NCBI GenBank assembly: GCA_903926465.1 | Contig: CAIYJE010000177.1 | Location: forward strand, 1-56,616 | From: an uncultured Planctomycetales bacterium | Lineage (GTDB): Bacteria; Planctomycetota; Planctomycetia; Isosphaerales; Isosphaeraceae | Length of the DNA stretch: 56,616 bases | Reading direction: 5' to 3' | In this document: piece by piece, positions 1-9,309 of the stretch | How positions within the stretch are numbered: the first letter of the stretch is position 1 | Layout: the number at the start of each line of letters is the position of its first letter | Translations under genes and position numbers: made by a program | Notes under the pieces: model-generated | Seen by the model: only the letters and a program-made list of their open reading frames with translations | Database searches by the model: none | What the model was told of the DNA's origin: nothing

Positions 1-330
1 CTCCTTGACCTCTTTTCTTGGGATTCGCACATAAGATTTTCCTGATTCCAGAGGGCCGCAGTCATGACGTTCACTGCACTCGCACCGGTTCAGTTCCCGC
101 ACGATCCCAGCACCAAAAAGCCAGCCGCCTCGATTCACGGCCCACCAAGGGCCTGAGCCCCGCGTCCTGGGCCCTACTCCCTCCTTGACCTCTTTTCTTG
201 GGATTCGCACATAAGATTTTCCTGATTCCAGAGGGCCGCAGTCATGACGTTCACTGCACTCGCACCGGTTCAGTTCCCGCACGATCCCAGCACCAAAAAG
301 CCAGCCGCCTCCATTCATGGCCCACCAGGG
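1..330. repeat. tandem direct repeat, 180-bp unit, two copies
   Basis: The sequence from 1 recurs from 181. The first 130 or so bases of the two copies are identical, and the match then decays through a few mismatches to about 330. The period is exactly 180 bp. Because copy 1 begins at the window edge, more copies may lie upstream. No ORF with credible coding character spans the units, so this looks like intergenic duplication. Seen directly. Confidence 0.95.
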
Positions 331-360
331 GTGTGGCGTGCCTGAACACTTGCATAATCA

Positions 361-389
361 TTGACATGTTCAACACTCTTGAAGATAAA
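361..389 (+). promoter_or_regulatory. sigma-70-like promoter, no obvious gene attached
   Basis: A perfect TTGACA (361-366) is followed by a 17-base spacer and GATAAA (384-389). Transcription would start near 396, over 400 bases before the HEAT-repeat gene at 807. Between them I see only one weak open frame (to 687), which includes a hydrophobic stretch and no recognisable domain. It may be a gene remnant, a long leader or a small RNA locus. Confidence 0.45.
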
Positions 390-806
390 AGCGTCCGCGC
401 TTCCTTGCCGATCAGAATTCCTCGCAGGCCTGTGGGGTCTTACTATCTCAGCCTACAGACCTGGCTACGACCTGTTGAAGTCTTCATATTATCGACCCCG
501 GGGCCTGGTCAGTCTTTCGATGAAAAATCGGTCGTTGGCGTTTATACCTGAGTCGATTTACCCCACCGATTTCCCGTTGATCACGGCTCTGGTCAGAGTT
601 CTATGGCTCATTCTGGACCAGTTTGTGGCCGGCTTCATCAAGCACAACCCTTGTTGCCTTCAACGACCCCAAGCTGCCGACGCTTGAGAAATTTTGAGGA
701 ATTTTGCGGATTTTCCATGTGTCACCGATCGAGATTTCTCATACGATCAAGTCTCGCAAGTTCCGGTTCTCACAAGCCGATCGTTCCTGCTGTCTGAGGT
801 TTTGCC

Positions 807-2006
807 ATGCGTAAGGATAAACGCTGGGTTCGAAACCCTGTGCTCACCGGGTTCGCATTGCTGGGCGCAATCGGTTCGATGCAGTGGGCCTGGCGTGTGA
901 GCCAGGAAGACGCCGAGGTCAGGCCCCGCGCCGAACAGCTAAAATCTCCGATCGCCGACGAGCGTGTGGCCGCCCTCTCAGAAATTGCATTGCTGGTAGG
1001 TGTGGAACCGGGACACCACGCCGCGGCCTTTCCGCTGGTACTGGAGGCGGCCACCGACCATGATTCTTCGGTTCGGGCCCAGGCGCTGGTCTCTTTGGGC
1101 GATCTTGCCGGCTCGATCCAGAATGATGCGGCACGGTCGGATGATCGCCGCGTGGCTCGCAATACGATTCTCAACCATTTCCGAGATTTTGACCCCAAGG
1201 TGCGTGAAGCCGCAGTAGCCTCAGTGGTACGAATTGGACCGATTCCGGACGAAGCCTTGTTCGTCCTGACCCGGTTCGCTGCCGACCCCAGGCATGCCTC
1301 AATGCGTCAGGTGGCGGTGGAACGGCTGAGCCAGATGGAACGTCGGCTACCTGAAGCGCTGACGGCCATTCTTCAGGCCATTTCGGATCCCGACCCGATG
1401 GTCCGGGTGGCGGCCGTGCGTGCCCTTGCGCCGTGGTCGGGTGCAGACTCCAGAGCCGCTCGTTCGGTGATTGGCCGCCTGGTGGATGAGCATTCCAATG
1501 TGCGTCAAGCTGCCGCCCAGTTGCTGATGAACAAGGCGCTGGTACCGCCAGTCGAAGTGACTGCGGACCTGGTGGCCCTGTTTGAGCTACAGGATCACTG
1601 GCCCGGTACGGTGGCGGTTTTAACCCTGTCTCGCATGGGGGAACACGCCTCACGGGCGGCGGCTCCTGTGCTGCTCTCCAGCCTGCGTCGAGGCCTGAAA
1701 GCAAATGTGGGGCTGACCGATTTTAGCAACCATCTGCGGAGCCTGCAGAATCTGGAAACGGCCGGCCCCACGGCCCTGCAAGCCCGGGCCATTCTTCGTG
1801 ACTGTGTGCTGAACCACGCCGAGCCGGGCTCTCGCCAGTTTGCCGCTGCCTGCCTGGCCCGCTATGGTCGGTTTGCCGTTGATAGCCTGCCCGCCCTCAC
1901 GGAAGCGCTTCGGGACCCAGATCCCGAAGTGCGTGCCGCCGCCCAGCGTGCCATTGAAACGATTGAGGCCGACCGCGCAAAAGCCAAACTCCGCTCCCTG
2001 AGTTAA
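807..2006 (+). CDS. HEAT-repeat protein with N-terminal membrane anchor
   Basis: A 399-residue protein. A hydrophobic stretch at about residues 11-28 suggests a signal anchor or uncleaved signal. The rest is a run of HEAT/PBS-lyase-like repeats, recognisable from recurring D-x-x-V-R-x-A-A helices near residues 95, 135, 195, 230 and 375 (for example DPDPMVRVAAVRAL and DPDPEVRAAAQRAI). Such proteins are usually scaffolds; no catalytic residues are visible. The start at 807 has GAGG eight bases upstream. The gene stands alone with repeat-rich DNA after it. Family assignment is firm, role unknown. Confidence 0.8.
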   Translation: MRKDKRWVRNPVLTGFALLGAIGSMQWAWRVSQEDAEVRPRAEQLKSPIADERVAALSEIALLVGVEPGHHAAAFPLVLEAATDHDSSVRAQALVSLGDLAGSIQNDAARSDDRRVARNTILNHFRDFDPKVREAAVASVVRIGPIPDEALFVLTRFAADPRHASMRQVAVERLSQMERRLPEALTAILQAISDPDPMVRVAAVRALAPWSGADSRAARSVIGRLVDEHSNVRQAAAQLLMNKALVPPVEVTADLVALFELQDHWPGTVAVLTLSRMGEHASRAAAPVLLSSLRRGLKANVGLTDFSNHLRSLQNLETAGPTALQARAILRDCVLNHAEPGSRQFAAACLARYGRFAVDSLPALTEALRDPDPEVRAAAQRAIETIEADRAKAKLRSLS

Positions 2007-2039
2007 TGGCCGTGCCCGCAGTTCAACCATGACCGGAGA

Positions 2040-2600
2040 CCCCGGCCAGATTCCTGTGAGCCCGACGCGCGAGCTTTGAAGTTTCGCTTTTGGGATCAGA
2101 GCCCGCAAAATTGCAGCCGACGCTCCTGAAAATGATTTCGCGATGCGTTGCAAAGGGCCTGGCCAAGCCTTTGAGCGGAAAGACAAGCCCGACGCGTGAG
2201 CGAGTGGATTTCTTATCGAATGACCGGCTCCTGACGCATTCAGCCTCGTTTGCCGCCACGCCCTTCTTGGGCAAACCCCAAGAGATCGACTCGCTGGCAC
2301 TCTTTGAAGTTGCGCTTTTTGGGACCAGAGGCCGCAAAAAAGCTACGAACAGGGTACTCCTGTTAGTCCGATGCGTGAGCGAGGGATTCTTCATGAATGT
2401 CTGTTGATCAGGGGTTACGGCCGGAACTAAGAAAGCCCCCAAGAGATCCACTCGCTCACGCTTCGGGCTCGTATCCGGTGAAGAATCCCTCGCTCACGCG
2501 GCGGGCTAATATCGCAGGCTTCTTGCCCAGCAAAACCCCAAGAAGCGTAACTTCAACGCTCACGCGTCGGGCGAGCAGCCATGTGGCGTCCAGGGGGCTT
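2040..2600. repeat. dispersed intergenic repeat, copy A
   Basis: Most of the 870-base gap between 2007 and 2879 is built from repeats whose core is TCGCTCACGCGTCGGGCT, present in both orientations (for example near 2185 and 2368 inverted, near 2445, 2490 and 2560 direct). About 2340-2516 aligns with 25858-26024 at roughly 85% by eye, and 2516-2580 aligns with 26214-26262. Short open frames here are by-products of the repeat. No gene is called in this gap. Confidence 0.85.
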
Positions 2601-2879
2601 CGTCCAGGGTCTTTACGCCCATCCGGAATTGCGGTTGGCCGGTGCCTGATGTTCGGGTGAATCGAAAGCCACGCTTTCAGGCCACACGCGTCGAGGAAGC
2701 CTGTCGCCGGGCAAAATTAGCGGGCCTGGACGGGAATCGGACTTGGCGGCACCTTCGGGGTTGGGTAAGGATAATTGAGATTTTTGGGCATTCGCCTCGT
2801 GGGCATGCGTGGGGCGGGCCAGATTTTGGGACGAATCTGGTGACGGATCCAGAAATTCAAGCCGAGGGGAGAACCTTCC

Positions 2880-3101
2880 ATGCGTGTGCATCGCAATTGG
2901 GGACTGGCAGTGGCGTTTGTTGGGTTTCTGGCCCTGGCGGGTTGTGGCGGTGAGCCGCCGCTGGACGTGAATCAAGGCCAGGGCGGCTCGGCCGCCAAGC
3001 TGGACGGCGGCACCATCCAGCAGGCCGCGGAATACAAGGCCGAGGGGCTTAGCACCGGTTATTCGGGAGGTGGCAATGGCGGATCCGAACCCACGAAGTG
3101 A
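2880..3101 (+). CDS. small lipoprotein
   Basis: 73 residues with a type II signal peptide: short basic start, hydrophobic core, and lipobox LAGC near residue 22. The mature part is only about 50 residues, glycine rich, and shows no domain. GGGGAG lies about eight bases before the ATG. Its end overlaps the start of the next gene by 26 bases, so the two are probably co-translated and may work together at the cell envelope. Function unknown. Confidence 0.75.
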   Translation: MRVHRNWGLAVAFVGFLALAGCGGEPPLDVNQGQGGSAAKLDGGTIQQAAEYKAEGLSTGYSGGGNGGSEPTK

Positions 3102-3810
3102 ACGGGTGTTGAGGATTGGACCCAGCGTCTTCCTGTTCCTGCTGGCGCTGGCCGGCCTGGGCTACGGTTATGGGCGGTTTAGCCACCTGTTTGCGGACAA
3201 GCCGCCGGTCACCACCAGCCTGGGCCCGACGATCAGCCAGGTGGAAAAGCTGGGCCAGCTCACCGTCATGCGGGTATCGGTGTCTGACGTGCTCAAGATG
3301 ACCGGCTTCAACTACAAAGGGGCATTCCTGATCAAGGGAGATGCGCTCATTGCCGTCGATATGCGCAAGCTACAGATTCTCGAACGAGACGAAGCGCAGA
3401 AGCTGGTCACCATTGCGTTGCCAGACCCCGAAGTCATCCAACCGCGGGTTGACCACAGCAAAACCATGACCTACGACGTCAAGGGAGACTGGCTGAGCAT
3501 GCTCCCCGGCTGGGGGAACGAGAGCAAGCTCCGCGATGCGGCCATGCTTGAGGCCCAGAAACTGGTCGAACACGCGGTGAAGCAGCCCGAATACATCCAG
3601 CAGGCCAAAGATAACGCCGTGGTCATGCTTCAGAACATGCTCGGCTTCACCGGCTGGTACGTCACCATCAAATGGCAGGGGGAAGACGCCAAGGAGAAAG
3701 CCGCGGCCACGGCCAACACCACGGCCACGGTCTCGGCCGGTAGCTCCCCAATCCCCTCAGCCGCCCCAGGCGCAACCTCCGCCACGCTCCAGCCGGCCGG
3801 TTCACGCTAA
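3076..3810 (+). CDS. membrane-anchored DUF4230-like protein
   Basis: 244 residues from the ATG at 3076, which has GGGAGG five bases upstream; an in-frame GTG at 3070 is part of that ribosome site and less likely. One transmembrane segment at about residues 12-30 is followed by a soluble domain with the pattern of DUF4230 proteins (a GxxLIxVDM strand followed by a VTIALPDPEV strand). The C-terminus is an Ala/Thr/Ser/Pro-rich tail. It follows, and overlaps, a lipoprotein gene and ends at a strong terminator. Family call moderate; function unknown. Confidence 0.7.
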   Translation: MADPNPRSERVLRIGPSVFLFLLALAGLGYGYGRFSHLFADKPPVTTSLGPTISQVEKLGQLTVMRVSVSDVLKMTGFNYKGAFLIKGDALIAVDMRKLQILERDEAQKLVTIALPDPEVIQPRVDHSKTMTYDVKGDWLSMLPGWGNESKLRDAAMLEAQKLVEHAVKQPEYIQQAKDNAVVMLQNMLGFTGWYVTIKWQGEDAKEKAAATANTTATVSAGSSPIPSAAPGATSATLQPAGSR

Positions 3811-3852
3811 GCAGCTATCCGCCCGCAATCGGACCAAGCTCCGACTACCCGA

Positions 3853-3891
3853 GGACCAGCCTGGAACGATCACCAGGTTGGTCCTTTTTTT
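3853..3891 (+). terminator. intrinsic terminator after the DUF4230-like gene
   Basis: A 12-bp stem (3853-3864 with 3873-3884, one G-U pair), an 8-base loop and seven T residues at 3885-3891. It closes the lipoprotein/DUF4230 transcription unit and lies just beyond the 3' end of the oppositely oriented glycosyltransferase. Confidence 0.9.
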
Positions 3892-3997
3892 GGGAAACAG
3901 ATCGCAGAATTCGGTGACCGCCGGCCGTGGCATAAAACCACCAGCCCCCAACGCCTGGCTGAAACCCCAGGAACAGGCTCAGCACCCAAAGCACGGC

Positions 3998-5239
3998 TCA
4001 GGCACGGGTTGCCATCAACGCGCGGAAGAACTGTTCATACTGGCCGGCCAGAACTTCCCAAGACCAGCCTTGCAGCACCCGCTGGCGGGCGGCGGCTCCC
4101 AGGGTGGCCCTGCATTCTGGCTCCAGGGCCTGCTCAATGGTGGCGGCGGTCTGGCTGAGGTTGGCCGTATCACTGTAAAGGGCCGCATTACCCAGGGTCC
4201 ACCGGGTCACGGCCGAGTCATGCACCACCAGGGGTAGCCCGGAACTGGCGGCCTCTAGATACACCAGGGCCGAGGGCTCGGTGGGGCACATGTGAAAAAA
4301 CAGGTCGGCGCGGCGGAAGAGGTTGGGCATGCGATGCCGCAAGACCGATCCCAGCAGGCGGTGCCGACCGGCCAGGTGCCGGGCCGCGGTATCGGCCACA
4401 GCCTGCCGCTCTGAGCCCTCGCCGGCCACCACTACAAAGACACCAGGCACTTGCCCCAGAATCTCCATGGCGGCAGGCACTTGCTTGTTCGGTTCCTGGG
4501 CGCTGGCAATCAAAACCACCGGCTGGCCGGGGGCAGGGCGGGGGCCATCACCGGCATCAACCTCGGGAATGAACCGAGCCGTTCCGGGCTCGGCTGGCAG
4601 GAACCGGGCCGGGTCCACACCGTTGGGAATCAGGACCGACCGGTGCGCCTGCCGGTTCCGCTCAAAGTACTCGGGATTGGTGCAAACCAGGCCATCGGTG
4701 CGGAAGTAGCGGAACTCCCGGGAACGGGAGTAGCAGGGCCAGTCGCCGTTCTGGGTCACGTACACCAGCTTGGCCCCAGCCCGCGTTTTCCGGCTCCCCT
4801 GGCGAAGGTACCAGTTTACCCAGGGGTAGGTGCAGTGCACCGCAATATCATGGGCGGCAGGGTCATAAAGCCGGCTGTGGCGGAGCTGCCTGACGAACGA
4901 GAATTCCTCGTAATACGCTTCGGTCCGGAACGCCGGCAGGTGGGGCCAGCGTTCAAACGACTCACGAGGCCGAATTTTAAGCACATGGTTCACAGACTCG
5001 GCAGGTGCCCCCTCGGTCCCCGAGCCGAACAGCGAGAGCGTAACGCCAGGCCGGTTCACCCACACCCTGGCCAGTTCCAGGAAGGCGGCCTCCGCCCCCC
5101 GCCGCACCCGGCCCAGCCCGCTCAGCAGCATGGCAATGCGGAGTGGCTGGCCCTGATCCAGGCCGGGTACCCAAGGCGCAGGCTCCCAGGCGGCAGGCAT
5201 GGGGCGGGCAAGAGGCTGGGGCTCAGTCTCGGTCGGCAT
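3998..5239 (-). CDS. GT4-type glycosyltransferase
   Basis: 413 residues from the ATG at 5239; the frame stays open to 5410 but that extension is low-complexity and unlikely to be coding. The N-terminal half has the nucleotide-fold start LRIAMLLSGLG and the acceptor-domain pattern. The C-terminal half carries typical GT4 elements: an IPNGVDPARF linker, VVVAGEGSE, and LVYLEAASSGLPLVV, the E-x7-E type nucleotide-sugar region. It probably adds a sugar to a surface glycan on the cytoplasmic side. Two more minus-strand genes of the cluster lie upstream (ATP-grasp and APH-like). Confidence 0.85.
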   Translation of the reverse strand: MPTETEPQPLARPMPAAWEPAPWVPGLDQGQPLRIAMLLSGLGRVRRGAEAAFLELARVWVNRPGVTLSLFGSGTEGAPAESVNHVLKIRPRESFERWPHLPAFRTEAYYEEFSFVRQLRHSRLYDPAAHDIAVHCTYPWVNWYLRQGSRKTRAGAKLVYVTQNGDWPCYSRSREFRYFRTDGLVCTNPEYFERNRQAHRSVLIPNGVDPARFLPAEPGTARFIPEVDAGDGPRPAPGQPVVLIASAQEPNKQVPAAMEILGQVPGVFVVVAGEGSERQAVADTAARHLAGRHRLLGSVLRHRMPNLFRRADLFFHMCPTEPSALVYLEAASSGLPLVVHDSAVTRWTLGNAALYSDTANLSQTAATIEQALEPECRATLGAAARQRVLQGWSWEVLAGQYEQFFRALMATRA

Positions 5240-5480
5240 CGGTCTCACTCGCGCGGGCGTGATCCGCCAGGCTGCGTTGGGGGAATTGGCACATCGGGCA
5301 TTCGATGCACCCAAGAAACCCGCGCCAGGGCGCCCGTCACTCAAGGGGCTGGGCGCGTTTTCAAGCTTGAGGCTCCATGATCGAGATCGGCGGTTGGCAG
5401 TGTCAAGCAAACGATGCAGGGTGGCAACATCCCTACCCCTGACGCGTCGCTGGAACCAACATCACCCGCCCGCACCCGGC

Positions 5481-6359
5481 TCAGGTCCGGTCGGGGAACG
5501 TCTCTTCCCACAGCCGGCCCAGGGACGCGTCGGCACCAGGCGTGAATCCCTGCCCATTCAGGGGTACCGACGAAAATTCGCCAAAGGTGCAACCCTTGGC
5601 CGTCAGATAGAGATCGACCCGGACGAAGCTGCCATACGCCGACCCCAGCGTGCGGGCAATCCCCAGCATCTCGTCCAGTTTTGCCGGCCGCGGTCGATGG
5701 AGCGAGCCAACCCGCAGTGCATTGAAGAGATCCTCCTGGCCATGCTGATCTTTGAACACGGTCCAGTCGGGATGGTAGGCCGTTTTCAGGCCGGCTTGTC
5801 CCGTGCGCAAGACCTGATGGATCAAACCCACCCGGTCGCCAAACACGTAAAAGCAGTATTCCACGCCCCGCTCATAGGCCCCAGCTTGGTTGGTCAGAAA
5901 CTCCTCGGCCAGAATTGGGAACCGCGTGATCGGTCCATGTTTTTCCAGGAGCCGGCCGATCAGCTCCGAGCGCGGGATGGTCTGAAGCGTGAGCAGTTCA
6001 AGGTCGCCCGCCATCACAAACGTCTCTAGCCCACCGGATCCCCAGGCGGGACGGATCACGACATGCTCGGGCAGATCAGCCATCGGTAACGCCGACACCC
6101 GCCGCCCACTCCAGTACAGCTCAGGCACAGGCACTCCGTGCATGGCCGCAAACTCACGTGAATTCCACTTGTTGTTCAGGCAGCGTTGCCACTGGTCACA
6201 ACAACGCCAGCGGTCTAGCGGCAAACTGCGGTCCCGAAGCCGGGTTCGGTCCAGCCAGCGGTGGATCGGCCGCCGCCAGTTCGCCCGGTTCCGCCAGCCA
6301 CCCGGCACCCCCCACCAGACCGATTTCCGGATTTGCAGCCGTTCACTGAAGGTAAGCAT
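5481..6359 (-). CDS. TupA-like ATP-grasp protein
   Basis: 292 residues. The pattern matches TupA-like ATP-grasp enzymes: N-terminal NKWNSREFA, VVIRPAWGSGG as nucleotide-binding lysine/glycine region (with R where K is usual), ILAEEFL, VEYCFYVFGDRV, and the C-terminal SFVRVDLYLTAKGCTFGEFS metal/nucleotide region. TupA acts in teichuronopeptide synthesis in Bacillus, so an amino-acid or peptide ligation onto a surface glycan is plausible. GGAG lies seven bases before the ATG. It follows the APH-like gene by 39 bases, consistent with one operon. Confidence 0.75.
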   Translation of the reverse strand: MLTFSERLQIRKSVWWGVPGGWRNRANWRRPIHRWLDRTRLRDRSLPLDRWRCCDQWQRCLNNKWNSREFAAMHGVPVPELYWSGRRVSALPMADLPEHVVIRPAWGSGGLETFVMAGDLELLTLQTIPRSELIGRLLEKHGPITRFPILAEEFLTNQAGAYERGVEYCFYVFGDRVGLIHQVLRTGQAGLKTAYHPDWTVFKDQHGQEDLFNALRVGSLHRPRPAKLDEMLGIARTLGSAYGSFVRVDLYLTAKGCTFGEFSSVPLNGQGFTPGADASLGRLWEETFPDRT

Positions 6360-6398
6360 CGACCTGCTCCAAATCCTGGCCCTGATTCTCCAACTCGC

Positions 6399-7274
6399 TC
6401 AGGGCTCAAGCCGGCGTTTCAGGGCCTGAATCGGTGCCCCCGCATCTGCAAACCGATACCGCAACCGGATGCTGGCGGAATATGCCTCGGCCGCCAAACC
6501 CCAGAACGGCAGGGCATCGAGACCGGCTGGCCCTTCTGCCGCCGCATAACCGGCCAGAAACTCAGCCCGGGCCACCCCCTCCAGGTTCCAACGATGGACT
6601 GCCCGGCCCAGATCTTGCTCGCAAGACCCAATCCGCAGCGTCTCGTTATCCACACACACCGGCCCGCGGATCGGATGCCATACCAGATTCTCACCACAAA
6701 AATCCAGATGCACAATGCCGGGTTGGATTCGCCGAGGTGCCAGAGCCACAGCCCGGTCCGCCAACTCGATGGCCTCGGTCCGAGTGAACCGGCCGGCAGC
6801 CTCCAACTCCCCAAGATGAGACCGGACCTGGCCCAGCTCTTGCTCAACAGACAGACCGATCGCTTCATCGGCGGGAATGGCAACCTGATGCAACTGCGCC
6901 AAGATCACGCCACACTGCCTGGCGACCGCCGGCTCGGGCGGCTGCCCCCCCAAAGACTCTCCCTCAACCCACTCTTCCAGGAAGAACTCGCGAAACCGCA
7001 AGAGCAGCCCGGCCCAGGCGGGATTCGGCCCCAGGGCCTTCAAGAGCCGTTCGACCTGTTCCGCCCGCGCCACACTTTGCAGCCGCCGAACCTTGACCAC
7101 CCGCCCATCGGCCAGCGTCACCCGGTAAGTGTTCTTGAGCGCGTGAGACGGCCGCGCGGTGATCTCCGAAATCTGGACCACCGCAACGCCAAATTTCGCC
7201 AGCAACTCCCAAACTTCGCTGGGTACCCGCACGCAAACCTCCGCCGAAATCCGGGGCTGATGCCCAGACAGCAT
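6399..7274 (-). CDS. aminoglycoside-phosphotransferase-like kinase
   Basis: 291 residues with the APH/choline-kinase fold signature: a catalytic loop VHLDFCGENLV near residues 189-199 (H-x-D-x4-N) and a following metal-binding segment VCVDNETL. The N-lobe has a KNTYRVTLADGRVVKVRRL strand pair containing the ATP lysine. Substrate cannot be read; in this neighbourhood a sugar or glycan intermediate is more likely than an antibiotic. AAGGTG lies before the ATG. It is the first gene of a minus-strand trio with the ATP-grasp and GT4 genes and diverges from the HprK-like gene. Confidence 0.8.
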   Translation of the reverse strand: MLSGHQPRISAEVCVRVPSEVWELLAKFGVAVVQISEITARPSHALKNTYRVTLADGRVVKVRRLQSVARAEQVERLLKALGPNPAWAGLLLRFREFFLEEWVEGESLGGQPPEPAVARQCGVILAQLHQVAIPADEAIGLSVEQELGQVRSHLGELEAAGRFTRTEAIELADRAVALAPRRIQPGIVHLDFCGENLVWHPIRGPVCVDNETLRIGSCEQDLGRAVHRWNLEGVARAEFLAGYAAAEGPAGLDALPFWGLAAEAYSASIRLRYRFADAGAPIQALKRRLEP

Positions 7275-7374
7275 GGATCACCTTGGTATTCTGGTTCTAC
7301 AGCCCAGAACTCTCCAGCCATCGCCCGGTTGCCAGGCGTGGCCGCCTGAAGCCCATCATCACACCACCGCCCGC

Positions 7375-8490
7375 ATGAACTCTACCTGGTTTTCCTACGA
7401 CGGTTTCTCGATCGAAGTCGCTTCCGACCAGACCAGCGACCTGAGCTGGCTCGCCGAGTTTCTTGGTCCCAGCTTTGAGCAGCGCACCGGCTGCGACCCG
7501 CGGAACATCCACCAACGGGTCCTGCTTTCGGAAGACCGCCCTGGTTTTGAACGCTTGCAGCGGCTGGCCCACCCATCCACCACCCATTGCGTGGGCTTTG
7601 TGCTGGACAGCGGGCCACTGGAACTGAACACGTTCCACGACCAAGGCGCCACCGTGGCCGTGGACGAGGCGTTTGACGTTTTCTACCTGCGGCAGCCGTC
7701 GGGCACGCTTCAGATTATGGATGCCCACCAGGCATCGCCTCGGCACGCGCGGGTGGCGCTCATGCGGGTGGTCCGCGAATATGCCATGCATCACAGCCTG
7801 CGGCAGGGGCGAATCTTCCTCCACGCCTCGGCCGTGGCCCGCAATGGCCGGGCCGTGCTGTTCACCGGCCCCAAGCAGGCCGGCAAAACCAGCCTGGTTT
7901 GCGCCAGTCTGTACAACCGCCCCGCCTGTGGCCTGCTGGCCAATGACCGCGTACTGGTGGCACATGAAGCCAGCGGCTGGCAGTGCCGTGGCATGCCCAG
8001 CATCGTCTCGGTACGGCCTGGAAGCTTTACGGTACTCCCCTGGCTGCACGCGCGGGTTCAGCAGTTCGCCTGCGGACACACCCGTTTCGCCAGCGACGTC
8101 GGACCGGCCAGGCTCTTGAACGATGGCCGCTATGGCCTGAGCCCGGCCCAGTTCTGCCAACTGCTCAACACTCAACCGGTGGCCACGGCCATGGCCTCGG
8201 CCATTGCCTTCCCCCGGCTCGACCCCACCATTTCCGGCGCCCGGGCGCACCGCCTGAACACCGCCAACGCGGCCGAGCGGCTTACCGCCTGCCTGTTTGC
8301 TGCCTCGGGGCTGGGCACCCGGTCGGAACTTTTCGACCTCCCAGAATCAGGCCGGTTCCCCACGCCACTTGAACTTCAGAACCAGGCCCGGCAATTTGCG
8401 GCCGAAATCCCTTGTTTTGAGGTCAGGCTCGGGCCCCATGCCTACCAACCCGAACACATAGACCCCTTGCTGGACCAACTGCTAGGTTAA
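7375..8490 (+). CDS. HPr-kinase-like P-loop protein
   Basis: 371 residues from ATG 7375. An upstream ATG at 7273 is in frame but overlaps the divergent gene's start codon, so it is unlikely. The central part resembles the HprK C-terminal domain: FLHASAVARNGRAVLFTGP, Walker A GPKQAGKTS near residue 165, then LLANDRVLV. HprK-related kinases of this type occur in exopolysaccharide/exosortase and lasso-peptide loci beside nucleotidyltransferase-like proteins, as here. No ribosome site is evident. Its stop overlaps the stop of the converging gene. Substrate unknown. Confidence 0.7.
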   Translation: MNSTWFSYDGFSIEVASDQTSDLSWLAEFLGPSFEQRTGCDPRNIHQRVLLSEDRPGFERLQRLAHPSTTHCVGFVLDSGPLELNTFHDQGATVAVDEAFDVFYLRQPSGTLQIMDAHQASPRHARVALMRVVREYAMHHSLRQGRIFLHASAVARNGRAVLFTGPKQAGKTSLVCASLYNRPACGLLANDRVLVAHEASGWQCRGMPSIVSVRPGSFTVLPWLHARVQQFACGHTRFASDVGPARLLNDGRYGLSPAQFCQLLNTQPVATAMASAIAFPRLDPTISGARAHRLNTANAAERLTACLFAASGLGTRSELFDLPESGRFPTPLELQNQARQFAAEIPCFEVRLGPHAYQPEHIDPLLDQLLG

Positions 8491-9248
8491 CCCATGCCGG
8501 CACTACACGGCCGAAGTTCCTGCATGAGATCATCCATCATCCGTACGTAAGGGCGGCTCCAGTCCAGCGCCGCCGGCAACGGGCGCTGGTACAAGACCGA
8601 ATATTCCCGGTACTTCCGCAACAGCCTGCCGCGACCGATCGGTTTGCAGCGGTCGGCGTACCGCATTCCGAGCGAAGTCCGTGAGGCCAGCGTACGGTTC
8701 ATCAGGCTCAGGTGGCCCGGCAGCCGCCCGACCTGCGACGGATGGTCCCAGAACCAGCGGCTGGCACGGATGTGATGATCATAGATCGTGTCCATGGCTT
8801 GAGATTTGGCCACGGCATAATTATTGGTGCTGCAAATCCATTTGGGCGGCGTTGGCAGCACCCGCCGCTGCCACAGCCTGATCCGGTGCCCAAGGTTGAG
8901 CGGCACCTCCAGAAATGACGCCGGCCAGTGATAGCCCACGGTGCTGCACTCATCGGTATGCGCTTGCTCCAGCACCTCCCCGGCCTCAGGCGCAAACCAA
9001 TCGTCATCGTCGGCCGGCAACACCAGCGCTCCGGCTGGAATTTCATTCCAGGGCAGACAGGTCACATTCCGCAGCGTTTCCGCGTTTTGCCTGGCAATCT
9101 CACGCACCCGGTGCCTGAACAGGTGATACGGCTGACCAAACGTGGCGTTCCACTCCCGCACCGTGGGTGCAAACCCCGCCGGCAACTGGGCCCAGAAGGC
9201 GTCCTCGTCTGACCAGTCCAGCGTCTGCCGGATGCAAAGATAAACCAT
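8487..9248 (-). CDS. putative DxD-type glycosyltransferase
   Basis: 253 residues from ATG 9248; the frame is open to 9383 but that part lacks coding character. The protein has a short N-terminal strand, a conserved LVLPADDDDWF segment that could be the metal-binding acidic motif of a GT-A fold, and many Trp/Arg/His residues in the C-terminal half. No other signature is recognised. It lies directly downstream of the nucleotidyltransferase-like gene, so a glycan role is inferred from context. It could be an unrelated hypothetical. Confidence 0.5.
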   Translation of the reverse strand: MVYLCIRQTLDWSDEDAFWAQLPAGFAPTVREWNATFGQPYHLFRHRVREIARQNAETLRNVTCLPWNEIPAGALVLPADDDDWFAPEAGEVLEQAHTDECSTVGYHWPASFLEVPLNLGHRIRLWQRRVLPTPPKWICSTNNYAVAKSQAMDTIYDHHIRASRWFWDHPSQVGRLPGHLSLMNRTLASRTSLGMRYADRCKPIGRGRLLRKYREYSVLYQRPLPAALDWSRPYVRMMDDLMQELRPCSAGMG

Positions 9249-9309
9249 GGGTGTACCGCAGCCCGTTGAGGGGTAAGCCACCAGTTTTCGAGTGATCAAA
9301 CCCGGGTTT

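Noticed and set aside
2296-2318. TGGCAC near TTGC as another sigma-54 promoter
   Set aside because: The spacing is nine bases rather than five, and it lies in a repeat array.
4451-5380. Plus-strand frame of 309 codons opposite the GT4 gene
   Set aside because: Shadow of the glycosyltransferase; repetitive Pro/Gly/Arg composition.
7273-7275. ATG as the start of the HprK-like gene
   Set aside because: It overlaps the start codon of the divergent kinase gene and encodes 34 non-conserved residues; ATG 7375 leaves room for divergent promoters.
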